DNA of 11,855 nt. Source: an uncultured Propionibacteriaceae bacterium (GTDB lineage: Bacteria; Actinomycetota; Actinomycetes; Propionibacteriales; Propionibacteriaceae). The translations under genes and the position numbers were made by a program. Numbering within the stretch: the first letter of the stretch is position 1; the number at the start of each line of letters is the position of its first letter. Positions 1 through 5,526 of this stretch are shown piece by piece. Location: contig CAMQXE010000018.1 in the NCBI GenBank assembly GCA_947038745.1, positions 1 to 11,855 of the forward strand, written 5' to 3'. The notes under the pieces are model-generated. The model saw only the letters and a list, made by a program, of their open reading frames with translations, made no database searches and was not told the origin of the DNA.

Positions 1-1
1 C

Positions 2-505
2 GAGCTTTCTCCCCACAAAGCCTTTGAGATCGCTGGTCCCACTACCGCTTTTTGTCAAATAGCTGGCAGTGCAGCTACTGCACTTGGCCTGATTTTTATA
101 GTTTTGATGGTGGTCATCTGGCTACGTGGGCCAGCGTCTGAATCACTTGTTTTGGCTGGTCTTATCATGATCGCCACTATCTGCATCATGATCATGACCA
201 ATAAAACTTTTTCTCCGCAATACCTCATGTGGCTAGCGGCTCCTTGTGCTGCGCTATTCACTATCTGTGATGAGTCCGAGCCGAAACTCACCCGTAGGCT
301 AGCTACCCAGGTTCTAGTTATCTGTTTGCTTACACAATTGGTCTACCCCATTGGTTACGATTGGCTAGTTCGTCGTTTTGGCATAATGACGTGGCTTATC
401 ACTGCCGCACTCGCCGTACGCAATATCACTCTTTGTTGGCTTACAGGTTGGGTGTGTGTACTTATCATTCGCAGATCTCGGAGGGCAGATGACACGACTA
501 GCTAA
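2..505 (+). CDS. GT87/DUF2029-like membrane glycosyltransferase, C-terminal part (5' end outside window)
   Basis: The frame is open from the left edge to a TAA at 503-505, giving 167 visible residues. It is the C-terminal portion of a polytopic membrane protein with several hydrophobic segments. It contains the motif TNKTFSPQYLMWL (DNA about 197-235), which matches TNKTLSPQYILWL in the next gene. FEIAGP near the left edge matches FEIFGP, and the LTQLVYPIGY and VRNITL segments also align with the neighbour. It is therefore a tandem paralogue of the following gene. Family knowledge: GT-C fold glycosyltransferases of this group use polyprenyl-phosphate sugars on the outer face of the membrane, often mannosyl transfer to envelope glycolipids or polysaccharides. 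The catalytic N-terminal loop lies outside the window, so activity cannot be judged. The highly basic tail (RRSRRADD) is probably cytoplasmic. Donor and acceptor are unknown. Confidence 0.8.
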   Translation, partial: ELSPHKAFEIAGPTTAFCQIAGSAATALGLIFIVLMVVIWLRGPASESLVLAGLIMIATICIMIMTNKTFSPQYLMWLAAPCAALFTICDESEPKLTRRLATQVLVICLLTQLVYPIGYDWLVRRFGIMTWLITAALAVRNITLCWLTGWVCVLIIRRSRRADDTTS

Positions 506-1739
506 AGGCCAGCTTTATCGTCGTACTTGGTTCATGGTGCTGGTCTGGATAGTCGCGCATCTCGCTATGCTTGCACTATGGCCTCTCACCGATAGCGGCA
601 TGAATGGCGACGTCGTCTACTACAGCTCGGAAATGCAGTCTTTTCCATATACTGGAGTTCGTCTGACGATGACTGAATACCCGACCCCAGTAGTCTGGCT
701 CTTTGAACTTATCCGGCTAGCATCGTTTGGGAATAACTATATTTTCCAAGCTCTATTCAGCGTATTCATGGCTGCATGCGATTTTGGCATGGCGATTGCA
801 CTGTGGCGCACCGCTGGTCCTCGACGGGAGCTTGCAACATACTTCTGGATCGTCTTCGTATTTGCGATTGGTCCCCTAATCTACTTCCGGTTTGACATGG
901 TACCTGCGGTGCTAGTTGGCCTCGCTTTACTCTGGATTACTCGACAACCAACCATTTCTGGTGGGTTACTCGGTCTTGGCGCAGCGGTTAAGCTCTGGCC
1001 AGCGCTGCTGATATTGACGTTAGCTGCAGCCCGCAAAGAACGGCGTGCTGCACTCAGCGGATTCGTAGGAGTAGGTTTCGGACTCGCCGCACTTTCGTTA
1101 CTTGCCGGCGGTTGGGATCGACTAGTCTCCCCGCTGATGTGGCAAAAAGGTCGTGGTTTACAGATTGAAAGTGTCCTCGCAACGCCATATATTTTTCTTC
1201 GCAGTTTCACACAAGAGAGTTACACCGTACGCTACTCCCGCTATCAAGCTTTTGAGATCTTTGGCCCAGGGGTGGACTCAGCTATCAAAGCATCCAGCTA
1301 CCTCACCATTCTGGGGCTGCTTATTATCGTGTTGTTCTGCGTCAGACTATGGGCATTGCCAGAAAAGCACCACAATACGATTACTCTCGTTTCCATTGTC
1401 ATTATCGCTGTCATGATTGTGACTAATAAAACGCTTTCGCCGCAGTACATCTTGTGGCTAGGTGGGCCAATTGCAGTGCTTATCTCCACCAGCAACTCAC
1501 CAAGTAATGGCTTTAACCTGCCTCCGGCCCGATTGCTCGCTCTAAGTACTGTCTTGCTTGGTGTGCTGACGCAATGGGTCTACCCAATCTGCTACTTCAA
1601 ACTTGTTATGCACGATAGGGGCAGCTACGCTGGCGCATTGGCTATCGTTATTCGTAACACTTACCTGCTAGCGTGGAGCACCTTGTTTGCAGTGCTTGCT
1701 TGGCATGCAACTAGACGAATAGTCAAGAATTGCTCCTAG
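489..1739 (+). CDS. GT87/DUF2029-like polytopic membrane glycosyltransferase
   Basis: A 416-residue integral membrane protein with many hydrophobic segments, starting with one at about 13-31. The features fit the GT-C superfamily (GT87/DUF2029): an acidic residue in the first long loop (GMNGD, D41), EYP at 63-65, YFRFDMVPA around 132-140, AVKLWP at 166-171, GRGLQIES at 221-228 and TNKTLSPQY at 312-320. Such enzymes transfer sugars, typically mannose, from polyprenyl-phosphate donors to cell-envelope glycans; the exact reaction here is inferred only from family. I chose the ATG at 489 because GGAGG (480-484) sits 4 nt upstream. A GTG at 456 would add 11 residues but lacks such a site. The gene overlaps its upstream paralogue by 17 nt, which suggests translational coupling. 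It is followed 7 nt later by a DUF6104-like gene, so the three probably share one transcript. Confidence 0.85.
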   Translation: MTRLAKGQLYRRTWFMVLVWIVAHLAMLALWPLTDSGMNGDVVYYSSEMQSFPYTGVRLTMTEYPTPVVWLFELIRLASFGNNYIFQALFSVFMAACDFGMAIALWRTAGPRRELATYFWIVFVFAIGPLIYFRFDMVPAVLVGLALLWITRQPTISGGLLGLGAAVKLWPALLILTLAAARKERRAALSGFVGVGFGLAALSLLAGGWDRLVSPLMWQKGRGLQIESVLATPYIFLRSFTQESYTVRYSRYQAFEIFGPGVDSAIKASSYLTILGLLIIVLFCVRLWALPEKHHNTITLVSIVIIAVMIVTNKTLSPQYILWLGGPIAVLISTSNSPSNGFNLPPARLLALSTVLLGVLTQWVYPICYFKLVMHDRGSYAGALAIVIRNTYLLAWSTLFAVLAWHATRRIVKNCS

Positions 1740-1746
1740 GAGAACG

Positions 1747-1923
1747 ATGTACTTCACTGATCGCGGTATCGAAGAACTCGCCAAACGTCGTGGTGAGGAA
1801 TCCGTAAGCTACGAAGAGCTTGCTGAACTATTGCGGACTTTTGTCGATCTCCATCCAGAGCATGAGACCCAGATCGAACGGCTTGCGACGTGGCTTGCGC
1901 GGATGGATGACGAAGATGACTAA
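1747..1923 (+). CDS. DUF6104-like small acidic protein
   Basis: A 58-codon gene, ATG at 1747 and TAA at 1921-1923. It begins MYFTDRGIEELAKRRGEE and ends in RLATWLARMDDEDD. This is the pattern I know from the actinobacterial DUF6104 family, whose members are about this length and share the MYFTDRGIEEL start and the LATWLARxDDEDD end. No biochemical function is established to my knowledge. The protein is acidic, probably helical and cytoplasmic, with no signal peptide or membrane segment. AGGAG at 1738-1742 overlaps the stop of the upstream glycosyltransferase gene and lies 4 nt from the ATG, so it is probably co-transcribed and coupled. The gene is short enough to be missed by a length cut-off. 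Confidence 0.8.
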   Translation: MYFTDRGIEELAKRRGEESVSYEELAELLRTFVDLHPEHETQIERLATWLARMDDEDD

Positions 1924-1930
1924 AGAACAA

Positions 1931-1968
1931 CTGAAACACGTGATCACATTTCAGCAACAATTCTGAAA
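1931..1968 (+). promoter_or_regulatory. Alternating CTGAAA/TTTCAG dyads upstream of whiB1
   Basis: In the 131-nt gap before whiB1 the 6-mer CTGAAA occurs at 1931-1936, its reverse complement TTTCAG at 1949-1954, and CTGAAA again at 1963-1968. The middle copy could pair with either flanking copy, giving two mutually exclusive short hairpins, or the repeats could be operator half-sites. An 8-bp palindrome GTGATCAC (1940-1947) lies inside the first dyad. The repeats are seen directly; a regulatory role is inference. Confidence 0.35.
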
Positions 1969-2003
1969 ATACACGCTAACCTTGATCTACCGAATCAACA
2001 TGA

Positions 2004-2023
2004 CAGCCAGTTAGCAATGGCTG
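2004..2023 (+). promoter_or_regulatory. Small hairpin in whiB1 leader
   Basis: CAGCCA (2004-2009) and TGGCTG (2018-2023) form a perfect 6-bp stem with an 8-nt loop, followed by ATGTTTT. It could be a weak terminator for the upstream glycosyltransferase/DUF6104 unit or a leader element of whiB1. The stem is short and the T run brief, so this may be coincidental. A further 5-bp dyad (TTGAT 1982-1986, ATCAA 1994-1998) lies just before it. Confidence 0.3.
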
Positions 2024-2054
2024 ATGTTTTGGACCACAGAAGGAGCTTTTGCGC

Positions 2055-2300
2055 ATGGATTGGCGCCACGAATCGGCGTGTATAGAAGAAGATCCCGAAC
2101 TCTTCTTCTCGATTGGCAACACTGGACCTGCTCTTCTCCAGGTAGAAGAGGCCAAGCGAGTGTGCTCGCGTTGCAATGTACGCGATGACTGCCTGTCTTG
2201 GGCTCTCGAAGCTGGTCAAGACTACGGAGTTTGGGGCGGCATGTCGGAAGATGAACGTCGCGCACTAAAGCGCCGCAACGCTCGTAATCGACGTATCTAA
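2055..2300 (+). CDS. whiB1: WhiB1-type iron-sulphur transcriptional regulator
   Basis: An 81-residue WhiB family protein. The four [4Fe-4S] ligands are C9, C37, C40 and C46 (C...CxxCxxxxxC spacing). The Wbl turn GVWGG is at 58-62, followed by MSEDERRALKRRNAR, the basic C-terminal segment typical of WhiB1. It begins MDWRH and has DPELFF and GNTGPAL as in mycobacterial WhiB1. In Mycobacterium tuberculosis WhiB1 is essential, its cluster reacts with nitric oxide, and it binds the primary sigma factor SigA; the same role is inferred here. ATG 2055 is preceded by AGGAG at 2041-2045 with a 9-nt spacer. A TTG at 2049 would be too close to that site. The TAA stop directly abuts the stop codon of the convergent pdtaS gene, the same neighbour as in mycobacteria. 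Confidence 0.95.
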   Translation: MDWRHESACIEEDPELFFSIGNTGPALLQVEEAKRVCSRCNVRDDCLSWALEAGQDYGVWGGMSEDERRALKRRNARNRRI

Positions 2301-3782
2301 CTAACGATCTTCACGTCGCGCGTCGATCCGTTCCGCAGGAATGGCGACGCGCGCTGTGGCGCCCCCAACTGCTAGATCGAGTTCGAATGTCCCACCAAGC
2401 TCTTGCGCAAGGGTTGAGACGATATTAAGTCCAAGACCGGAACCGCCTCCTGTTTCAGCTGGAATCTGAACTTTGGATCCGGTGTCATGCACTTCAAGTT
2501 CAAGCCCAGCCCGGTTACGCCTTGGCGAGACGGTGATCTGCCCAGGGCCACGATTCAAACCATGATCTGCTGCATTTTGACATAGCTCGGAAATAATGAG
2601 CGAAAGCGGTGTTGCCGCATCCCCTGAAATCACGCCAAAACTCCCCTGCCGCTCTACCTGCACATCGCCAGCGTTCGGCGTCACTACGCTCGCTAAAGAT
2701 AAAAGTCGATCGCAGACTCCATCAAAGTCCACGTCATCGTCGTAGCTTTGACTCAATAGCTCATGAACTACCCCAATAGCTGATACACGTTGCTGAGCTT
2801 TAGCTAACGCAGAGCGTGCTTCCTCTGACTCGATTCGGCGCGATTGTAGGCGTAGCAAGGCTGAAACCGTCTGCAAATTATTCTTTACCCGATGATGGAT
2901 CTCACGAATCGTTGCTTCCTTACTCAGCAGCTGACGTTCTCTGGTTCGGATATCGGTGGTATCACGAGCAAGGACGAGCGCTCCAAGATAATCAGAAGAG
3001 ACCAAAGGGATCACTTGCACCCGGACAGTTGCCATGGCATTAGTTAGATCAAATACTCGAGAATCCAGGAACTGGTGTTCATGAACATCGAGACGTGCTT
3101 GATCTATTGGCTCACGATCATGGACTAATCGGGCTGCAACGTCGGAAAATCGTTCTCCCTCGAACTGGCCTTCAAGACCCAGCCGACGAAAAGCCGTCTG
3201 GGCATTGGGACTGGCATATGTCACGCTGCCTTGCCGGTCCAATCGAATAACCCCATCACCAACATTTGGTGAATGCAAAGGTTCTGGATCATCCAAGACA
3301 AAGGGAAAATGTGCCTCGTTAAGCATCGCTTCCAAAACGTTGGTTGCTTCAAGATAAACAGATTCCAAACGACCTTGACTACGTGAGGATAAGCGATTGG
3401 TATGTCTGGAAACGATACCGATCAGTTGCCCATCACGCAGGATCGGGATGGCCCTAACATCTGCGGGGATAGGCTCGCAGCCTTGGCGATCATTTTCATG
3501 ATGCGCAACTGCAACGATTCTCTTAGAGCGAAATGCGAGAGCAATTGGATCATTGATGTCGCTGATCTGATAACCAATGATGTCTTGAGTCAGTGCTGTT
3601 GGGCCAGTTGCAGGTCGCGCTTGCGCTATTGCGACGAGTGCGGAATCTTCTGAGTAAGGGACCCAGAGCACAACGTCAGAAAACGACAGATCAGCCAAAA
3701 GCTGCCATGAATCGATTAGGTTGCTGAACCAAGTACGATCGATTTCGGCAATCTCTGCAGTCCATAAATTGACTCCCAACAT
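2301..3782 (-). CDS. pdtaS: PdtaS-type cytosolic sensor histidine kinase
   Basis: A 493-residue soluble kinase without membrane segments. An N-terminal GAF-like region covers about residues 20-155 and a PAS-like region about 170-280. A HisKA_2-type dimerisation helix follows with REIHHRVKNNLQT (293-305). The phospho-acceptor is H296 or H297; H297 is the likely equivalent of the mycobacterial PdtaS site. The ATPase domain has the N box SELCQNAADHG (N403), the D433/G435 box and GGGSGLGLN (445-453). In mycobacteria PdtaS phosphorylates PdtaR, an ANTAR RNA-binding antiterminator; no pdtaR is in this window. WSQLLADLSF-like residues near the N terminus (WQLLADLSFSD) also match mycobacterial PdtaS. 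ATG 3780-3782 is the only good start, but it lacks a clear ribosome binding site; only a weak AGG lies upstream, inside a small dyad. The 3' end contains a strong hairpin. Confidence 0.93.
   Translation of the reverse strand: MLGVNLWTAEIAEIDRTWFSNLIDSWQLLADLSFSDVVLWVPYSEDSALVAIAQARPATGPTALTQDIIGYQISDINDPIALAFRSKRIVAVAHHENDRQGCEPIPADVRAIPILRDGQLIGIVSRHTNRLSSRSQGRLESVYLEATNVLEAMLNEAHFPFVLDDPEPLHSPNVGDGVIRLDRQGSVTYASPNAQTAFRRLGLEGQFEGERFSDVAARLVHDREPIDQARLDVHEHQFLDSRVFDLTNAMATVRVQVIPLVSSDYLGALVLARDTTDIRTRERQLLSKEATIREIHHRVKNNLQTVSALLRLQSRRIESEEARSALAKAQQRVSAIGVVHELLSQSYDDDVDFDGVCDRLLSLASVVTPNAGDVQVERQGSFGVISGDAATPLSLIISELCQNAADHGLNRGPGQITVSPRRNRAGLELEVHDTGSKVQIPAETGGGSGLGLNIVSTLAQELGGTFELDLAVGGATARVAIPAERIDARREDR
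2317..2353. terminator. Large hairpin inside the whiB1/pdtaS convergence
   Basis: CGCGCGTCG (2317-2325) pairs perfectly with CGACGCGCG (2345-2353). Nested inside, CCGTTCC (2328-2334) pairs with GGAATGG (2338-2344), with one G-U pair and a GCA loop. Together this is a 16-bp stem with a 2-nt bulge, beginning 17 nt after the whiB1 stop and lying in the last codons of pdtaS. There is no T run on either side. Hairpins without a T tract are reported to act as terminators in mycobacteria, so a bidirectional terminator is plausible but unproven. Confidence 0.5.
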
Positions 3783-3789
3783 GCTGTAA

Positions 3790-3805
3790 GCCTAGCGAGG
3801 TAGGC
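3790..3805 (-). promoter_or_regulatory. Short dyad just upstream of pdtaS start
   Basis: GCCTA (3790-3794) and TAGGC (3801-3805) form a 5-bp inverted repeat with a 6-nt loop, ending 7 nt upstream of the pdtaS ATG. On the pdtaS transcript the only SD-like triplet (AGG) lies in the arm nearest the start. It could hide a weak ribosome binding site or serve as an operator. The arms are short, so chance occurrence is possible. Confidence 0.25.
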
Positions 3806-3813
3806 GAGTCGAT

Positions 3814-3842
3814 TTGGGGTTGGCCGTGATAGCAGGCAAAAT
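3814..3842 (+). promoter_or_regulatory. Candidate promoter for bL37
   Basis: TTGGGG (3814-3819) and CAAAAT (3837-3842) are separated by 17 nt, resembling the -35 and -10 elements of a housekeeping-type promoter. Transcription would begin near 3849, leaving a leader of about 45 nt that includes a hairpin. The match is partial at both boxes. Confidence 0.35.
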
Positions 3843-3855
3843 GAGTGATTGAGCA

Positions 3856-3871
3856 TGCGCCGGAGGGCGCA
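3856..3871 (+). promoter_or_regulatory. Tetraloop hairpin in bL37 leader
   Basis: TGCGCC (3856-3861) and GGCGCA (3866-3871) form a perfect 6-bp GC-rich stem with a GGAG loop, ending 24 nt before the bL37 ATG. The true ribosome binding site (3881-3889) is separate. Ribosomal protein genes are often autoregulated through leader structures; that this one is regulatory is inference. Confidence 0.35.
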
Positions 3872-3895
3872 GCCAACGACAGGAAGGAGACCACC

Positions 3896-3970
3896 ATGGG
3901 TAAGGGTGGCCGCTGCCGTCGCGCCCGTCGGAAGAAGTCCGCTAACCACGGAAAGCGTCCGAACGCGTAG
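3896..3970 (+). CDS. 50S ribosomal protein bL37 (24 residues)
   Basis: A 24-codon gene, ATG 3896 to TAG 3968-3970, encoding a very basic peptide that begins MGKGGRCRRARRKK and ends ANHGKRPNA. This composition and the ANHGKRPN tail match actinobacterial bL37, first described in mycobacterial ribosome structures as a tiny 50S protein buried in rRNA. AGGAAGGAG at 3881-3889 is a strong ribosome binding site with a 6-nt spacer. The gene is immediately followed by a terminator hairpin and sits between pdtaS and rsrA, so it seems to be a monocistronic unit. The presence of a cysteine (C7) is notable, but there is no zinc-binding motif. Length excludes it from most ORF cut-offs. Confidence 0.85.
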   Translation: MGKGGRCRRARRKKSANHGKRPNA

Positions 3971-3983
3971 ACGATTTAGATTA

Positions 3984-4020
3984 TTGAAGACCCTCGCTCT
4001 ATGGGGGTCTTCAATAGTTT
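3984..4020. terminator. Intrinsic terminator between bL37 and rsrA
   Basis: TTGAAGACCC (3984-3993) pairs perfectly with GGGTCTTCAA (4005-4014), a 10-bp stem with an 11-nt loop, 13 nt after the bL37 stop. On the plus strand it is followed by TAGTTTT. It lies just past the rsrA stop as well, so it may serve both convergent units; the tail on the minus strand is poorer in T. The plus-strand T run overlaps the rsrA stop codon. Confidence 0.85.
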
Positions 4021-4259
4021 TAGTTCTGTGTATGCCGCAATGCTGAGATACGTTGAGCCAAGCTTTCTGGAGCAGAACAACAACAGGCTTTCTTGATTAG
4101 GGCACGGAGCTGATTCTCCGCATCAACATGGTCAAGACAGTCCTCACAAGCCATGAGATGTGCTCGGATTTCGTCACAACTGCTGACGTCTAGCTCGCCA
4201 TCAAGAAAAGCAAAAACTTGCGCTAACACTTCGGCACAGGATGCTTCTGGATCAATCAT
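4020..4259 (-). CDS. rsrA: RsrA/RshA-type redox-sensing zinc anti-sigma factor
   Basis: A 79-residue ZAS family protein with the hallmark H34-x3-C38-x2-C41 motif. C8 and the C59-C60-C61 cluster correspond to C11 and C61/C62 of Streptomyces RsrA. Family knowledge: in the reduced, zinc-bound form it holds the sigma factor inactive; thiol oxidation forms a disulphide, releases zinc and frees the sigma factor. The FLDGELD segment (18-24) is the usual contact helix region. Its ATG overlaps the sigR stop in an ATGA (4256-4259), so the partners are translationally coupled, which helps keep stoichiometry. The third consecutive cysteine is an extra compared with the Streptomyces pair. The gene ends at a shared terminator. 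In mycobacteria the equivalent is called RshA. Confidence 0.92.
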   Translation of the reverse strand: MIDPEASCAEVLAQVFAFLDGELDVSSCDEIRAHLMACEDCLDHVDAENQLRALIKKACCCSAPESLAQRISALRHTQN

Positions 4260-4831
4260 GACGCAGATACCCCAATTCCTAATTCACGGGCATGATCAGC
4301 CAAGGTATTGCGTAACTCAGCTCGGCCACGATTGAGCCTGCTCATCACAGTTCCTACCGGAGATCCCATGATCTCAGCTATTTCCTTATACGAGAAACCT
4401 TCAACATCTGCCAGCAGAACAGCTATTCGATACTCATCATGCAGTCCTGATAAAGCATCTGTGATGACTGCATCAGGGATCAGCTCAAGAGCTTGCGCCT
4501 CAGCTGATCGCAGACCAACTGAGTCATGTGATGCTGCTTTAGCAAGTTGCCAATCCTCAACTTCTCCGCCGACCGTTTTAGGAGACCGTTGCTGTTTTCG
4601 ATACAAGGAGATGAAGGTATTAGTCATGATGCGATACAGCCAGGCCTTCAGATTCGTCCCCTGCTTGTACTGACTGAATGAGGCAAAGGCCTTGATGTAG
4701 GTCTCTTGAACCAAGTCCTCAGCATCATGAGGGTTATGAGTCAGGCGAAGCGCGCCAGAATATAACGCATCCATGTGCGTCATAGCATCTATCTCGAAGC
4801 TTTCGAGAAGTTCGTCCGGCGTCGTTGTCAT
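4256..4831 (-). CDS. sigR: SigR/SigH-type ECF sigma factor, thiol-oxidative stress
   Basis: From ATG 4831 the protein is 191 residues. Region 2 contains [23 protein letters not shown] followed by the [20 protein letters not shown] segment. Region 4 is [35 protein letters not shown]. Together with the paired anti-sigma gene this identifies the SigR/SigH family, which drives thioredoxin, mycothiol and proteolysis genes after disulphide or heat stress. The start is uncertain: none of the in-frame ATGs (4831, 4882, 4897) has a good ribosome binding site. The ATG at 4897 would give 213 residues and lies one or two bases from the expected start of transcription of the SigR-type promoter, so it could be a leaderless start. 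The stop overlaps the rsrA start. It is divergent from the DoxX gene. Confidence 0.92.
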   Translation of the reverse strand: MTTTPDELLESFEIDAMTHMDALYSGALRLTHNPHDAEDLVQETYIKAFASFSQYKQGTNLKAWLYRIMTNTFISLYRKQQRSPKTVGGEVEDWQLAKAASHDSVGLRSAEAQALELIPDAVITDALSGLHDEYRIAVLLADVEGFSYKEIAEIMGSPVGTVMSRLNRGRAELRNTLADHARELGIGVSAS

Positions 4832-4906
4832 CGGGTCTAAGCCTACCCATGTGTGCGCAGTTATGGTGCGCTGACGTGTCATCGTGGCGCAACTCATAAC
4901 ATTTAG

Positions 4907-4933
4907 AACGTTGCAAACGGCCCTATATATTCC
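4907..4933 (-). promoter_or_regulatory. SigR-type autoregulatory promoter of sigR
   Basis: On the minus strand GGGAAT begins at 4934 (GGAAT at 4933-4929), followed by a 19-nt spacer and GTT at 4909-4907. This matches the established SigR/SigH consensus GGAAT-N18/19-GTT exactly. Transcription should start near 4898-4900, upstream of sigR-rsrA. Autoregulation of sigR/sigH is known in Streptomyces and mycobacteria, so the same loop is inferred here. Confidence 0.8.
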
Positions 4934-4965
4934 CACAACTGCCAAAAGTGCGAGAGACTGATTCT

Positions 4966-5526
4966 ATGAACGTGATCCGTTTTGCAGGACGAACTATGCT
5001 CGGTGGGTATTTCATGGCTAGCGGTGTGAGCGCTGCGATGAAACCAGATGCGCATATCGCTAAAGCACAGCCACTCCTTGACACTGTTATTCCAACGGTA
5101 TCTCGGGTCTTGCCAGAGCAGTATGCTGCCAAGATTCCCTCCAACAAGGAGACGCTGGTCCGTCTAAATGGCGCCGCATTAGCAGTTGGCGGATCGATGA
5201 TGGTGCTTGGTCTTGGACGCCGTCTAGGAGCAACTATCGTTGCCGCAAACTTTGCCCCAGTACTAGCTACTCGGTTGCCACGGTCTGGCTCTAGCGCTTC
5301 TGAACGAGAGTCAAATCTTGGTGAGTTAATCCGCGATGCTGCCGTCCTTGGCGGGGTTTTAATCGCTACCCAAGATACCCAAGGCAAGCCAAGTTGGACC
5401 TGGCGAGCAAATGCGAAGCGAGTTGAGCTAGCTCGACAAGCAGAGCGGGTAGCTGCTTCATTGACCTCCACATCTGCGGCCAGAAAAGCGGCAGATTCAC
5501 TCAAGCCTGAAGGGCCTGCGCTCTGA
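4966..5526 (+). CDS. DoxX family membrane protein
   Basis: A 186-residue protein with hydrophobic segments at about 10-25, 66-84, 86-101 and 124-136, and a polar, alanine-rich, likely cytoplasmic tail after 140. The opening RFAGRTMLGGYFMASGVSA and the LVRLNGAALAVGG segment are typical of DoxX. In M. tuberculosis a DoxX protein forms a membrane complex with SodA and the thiosulphate sulphurtransferase SseA that resists oxidative stress; position next to sigR makes a redox role plausible here, by inference. ATG 4966 is preferred, with weak GAGAG upstream; a GTG at 4948 would add six residues. I see no SigR-type promoter on this strand. TATATT at 4926-4931 could be its -10 and would overlap the sigR promoter. 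Its stop overlaps the proposed CTG start of rsgA. Confidence 0.8.
   Translation: MNVIRFAGRTMLGGYFMASGVSAAMKPDAHIAKAQPLLDTVIPTVSRVLPEQYAAKIPSNKETLVRLNGAALAVGGSMMVLGLGRRLGATIVAANFAPVLATRLPRSGSSASERESNLGELIRDAAVLGGVLIATQDTQGKPSWTWRANAKRVELARQAERVAASLTSTSAARKAADSLKPEGPAL

Noticed and set aside
881..1210. Antisense open frames across the glycosyltransferase, ABC-F and transporter genes
   Set aside because: They lie opposite well-supported genes, show no recognisable domains and have low-complexity composition expected of shadow frames.
1939..1948. cAMP receptor protein site upstream of whiB1
   Set aside because: GTGA and TCAC half-sites are present but directly abut, rather than being separated by the usual 6 nt.
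3790..3805. GCCTA/TAGGC with a 6-nt loop as an ANTAR (PdtaR) RNA target next to pdtaS
   Set aside because: ANTAR targets are paired stem-loops with hexaloops having A at position 1 and G at position 4. Neither strand of this loop fits, and no second hexaloop stem is adjacent.
4832..4945. Longest N-terminal extension of sigR from TTG 4945
   Set aside because: This TTG lies upstream of the SigR-type promoter, so it could not be on that transcript, and it has no ribosome binding site.
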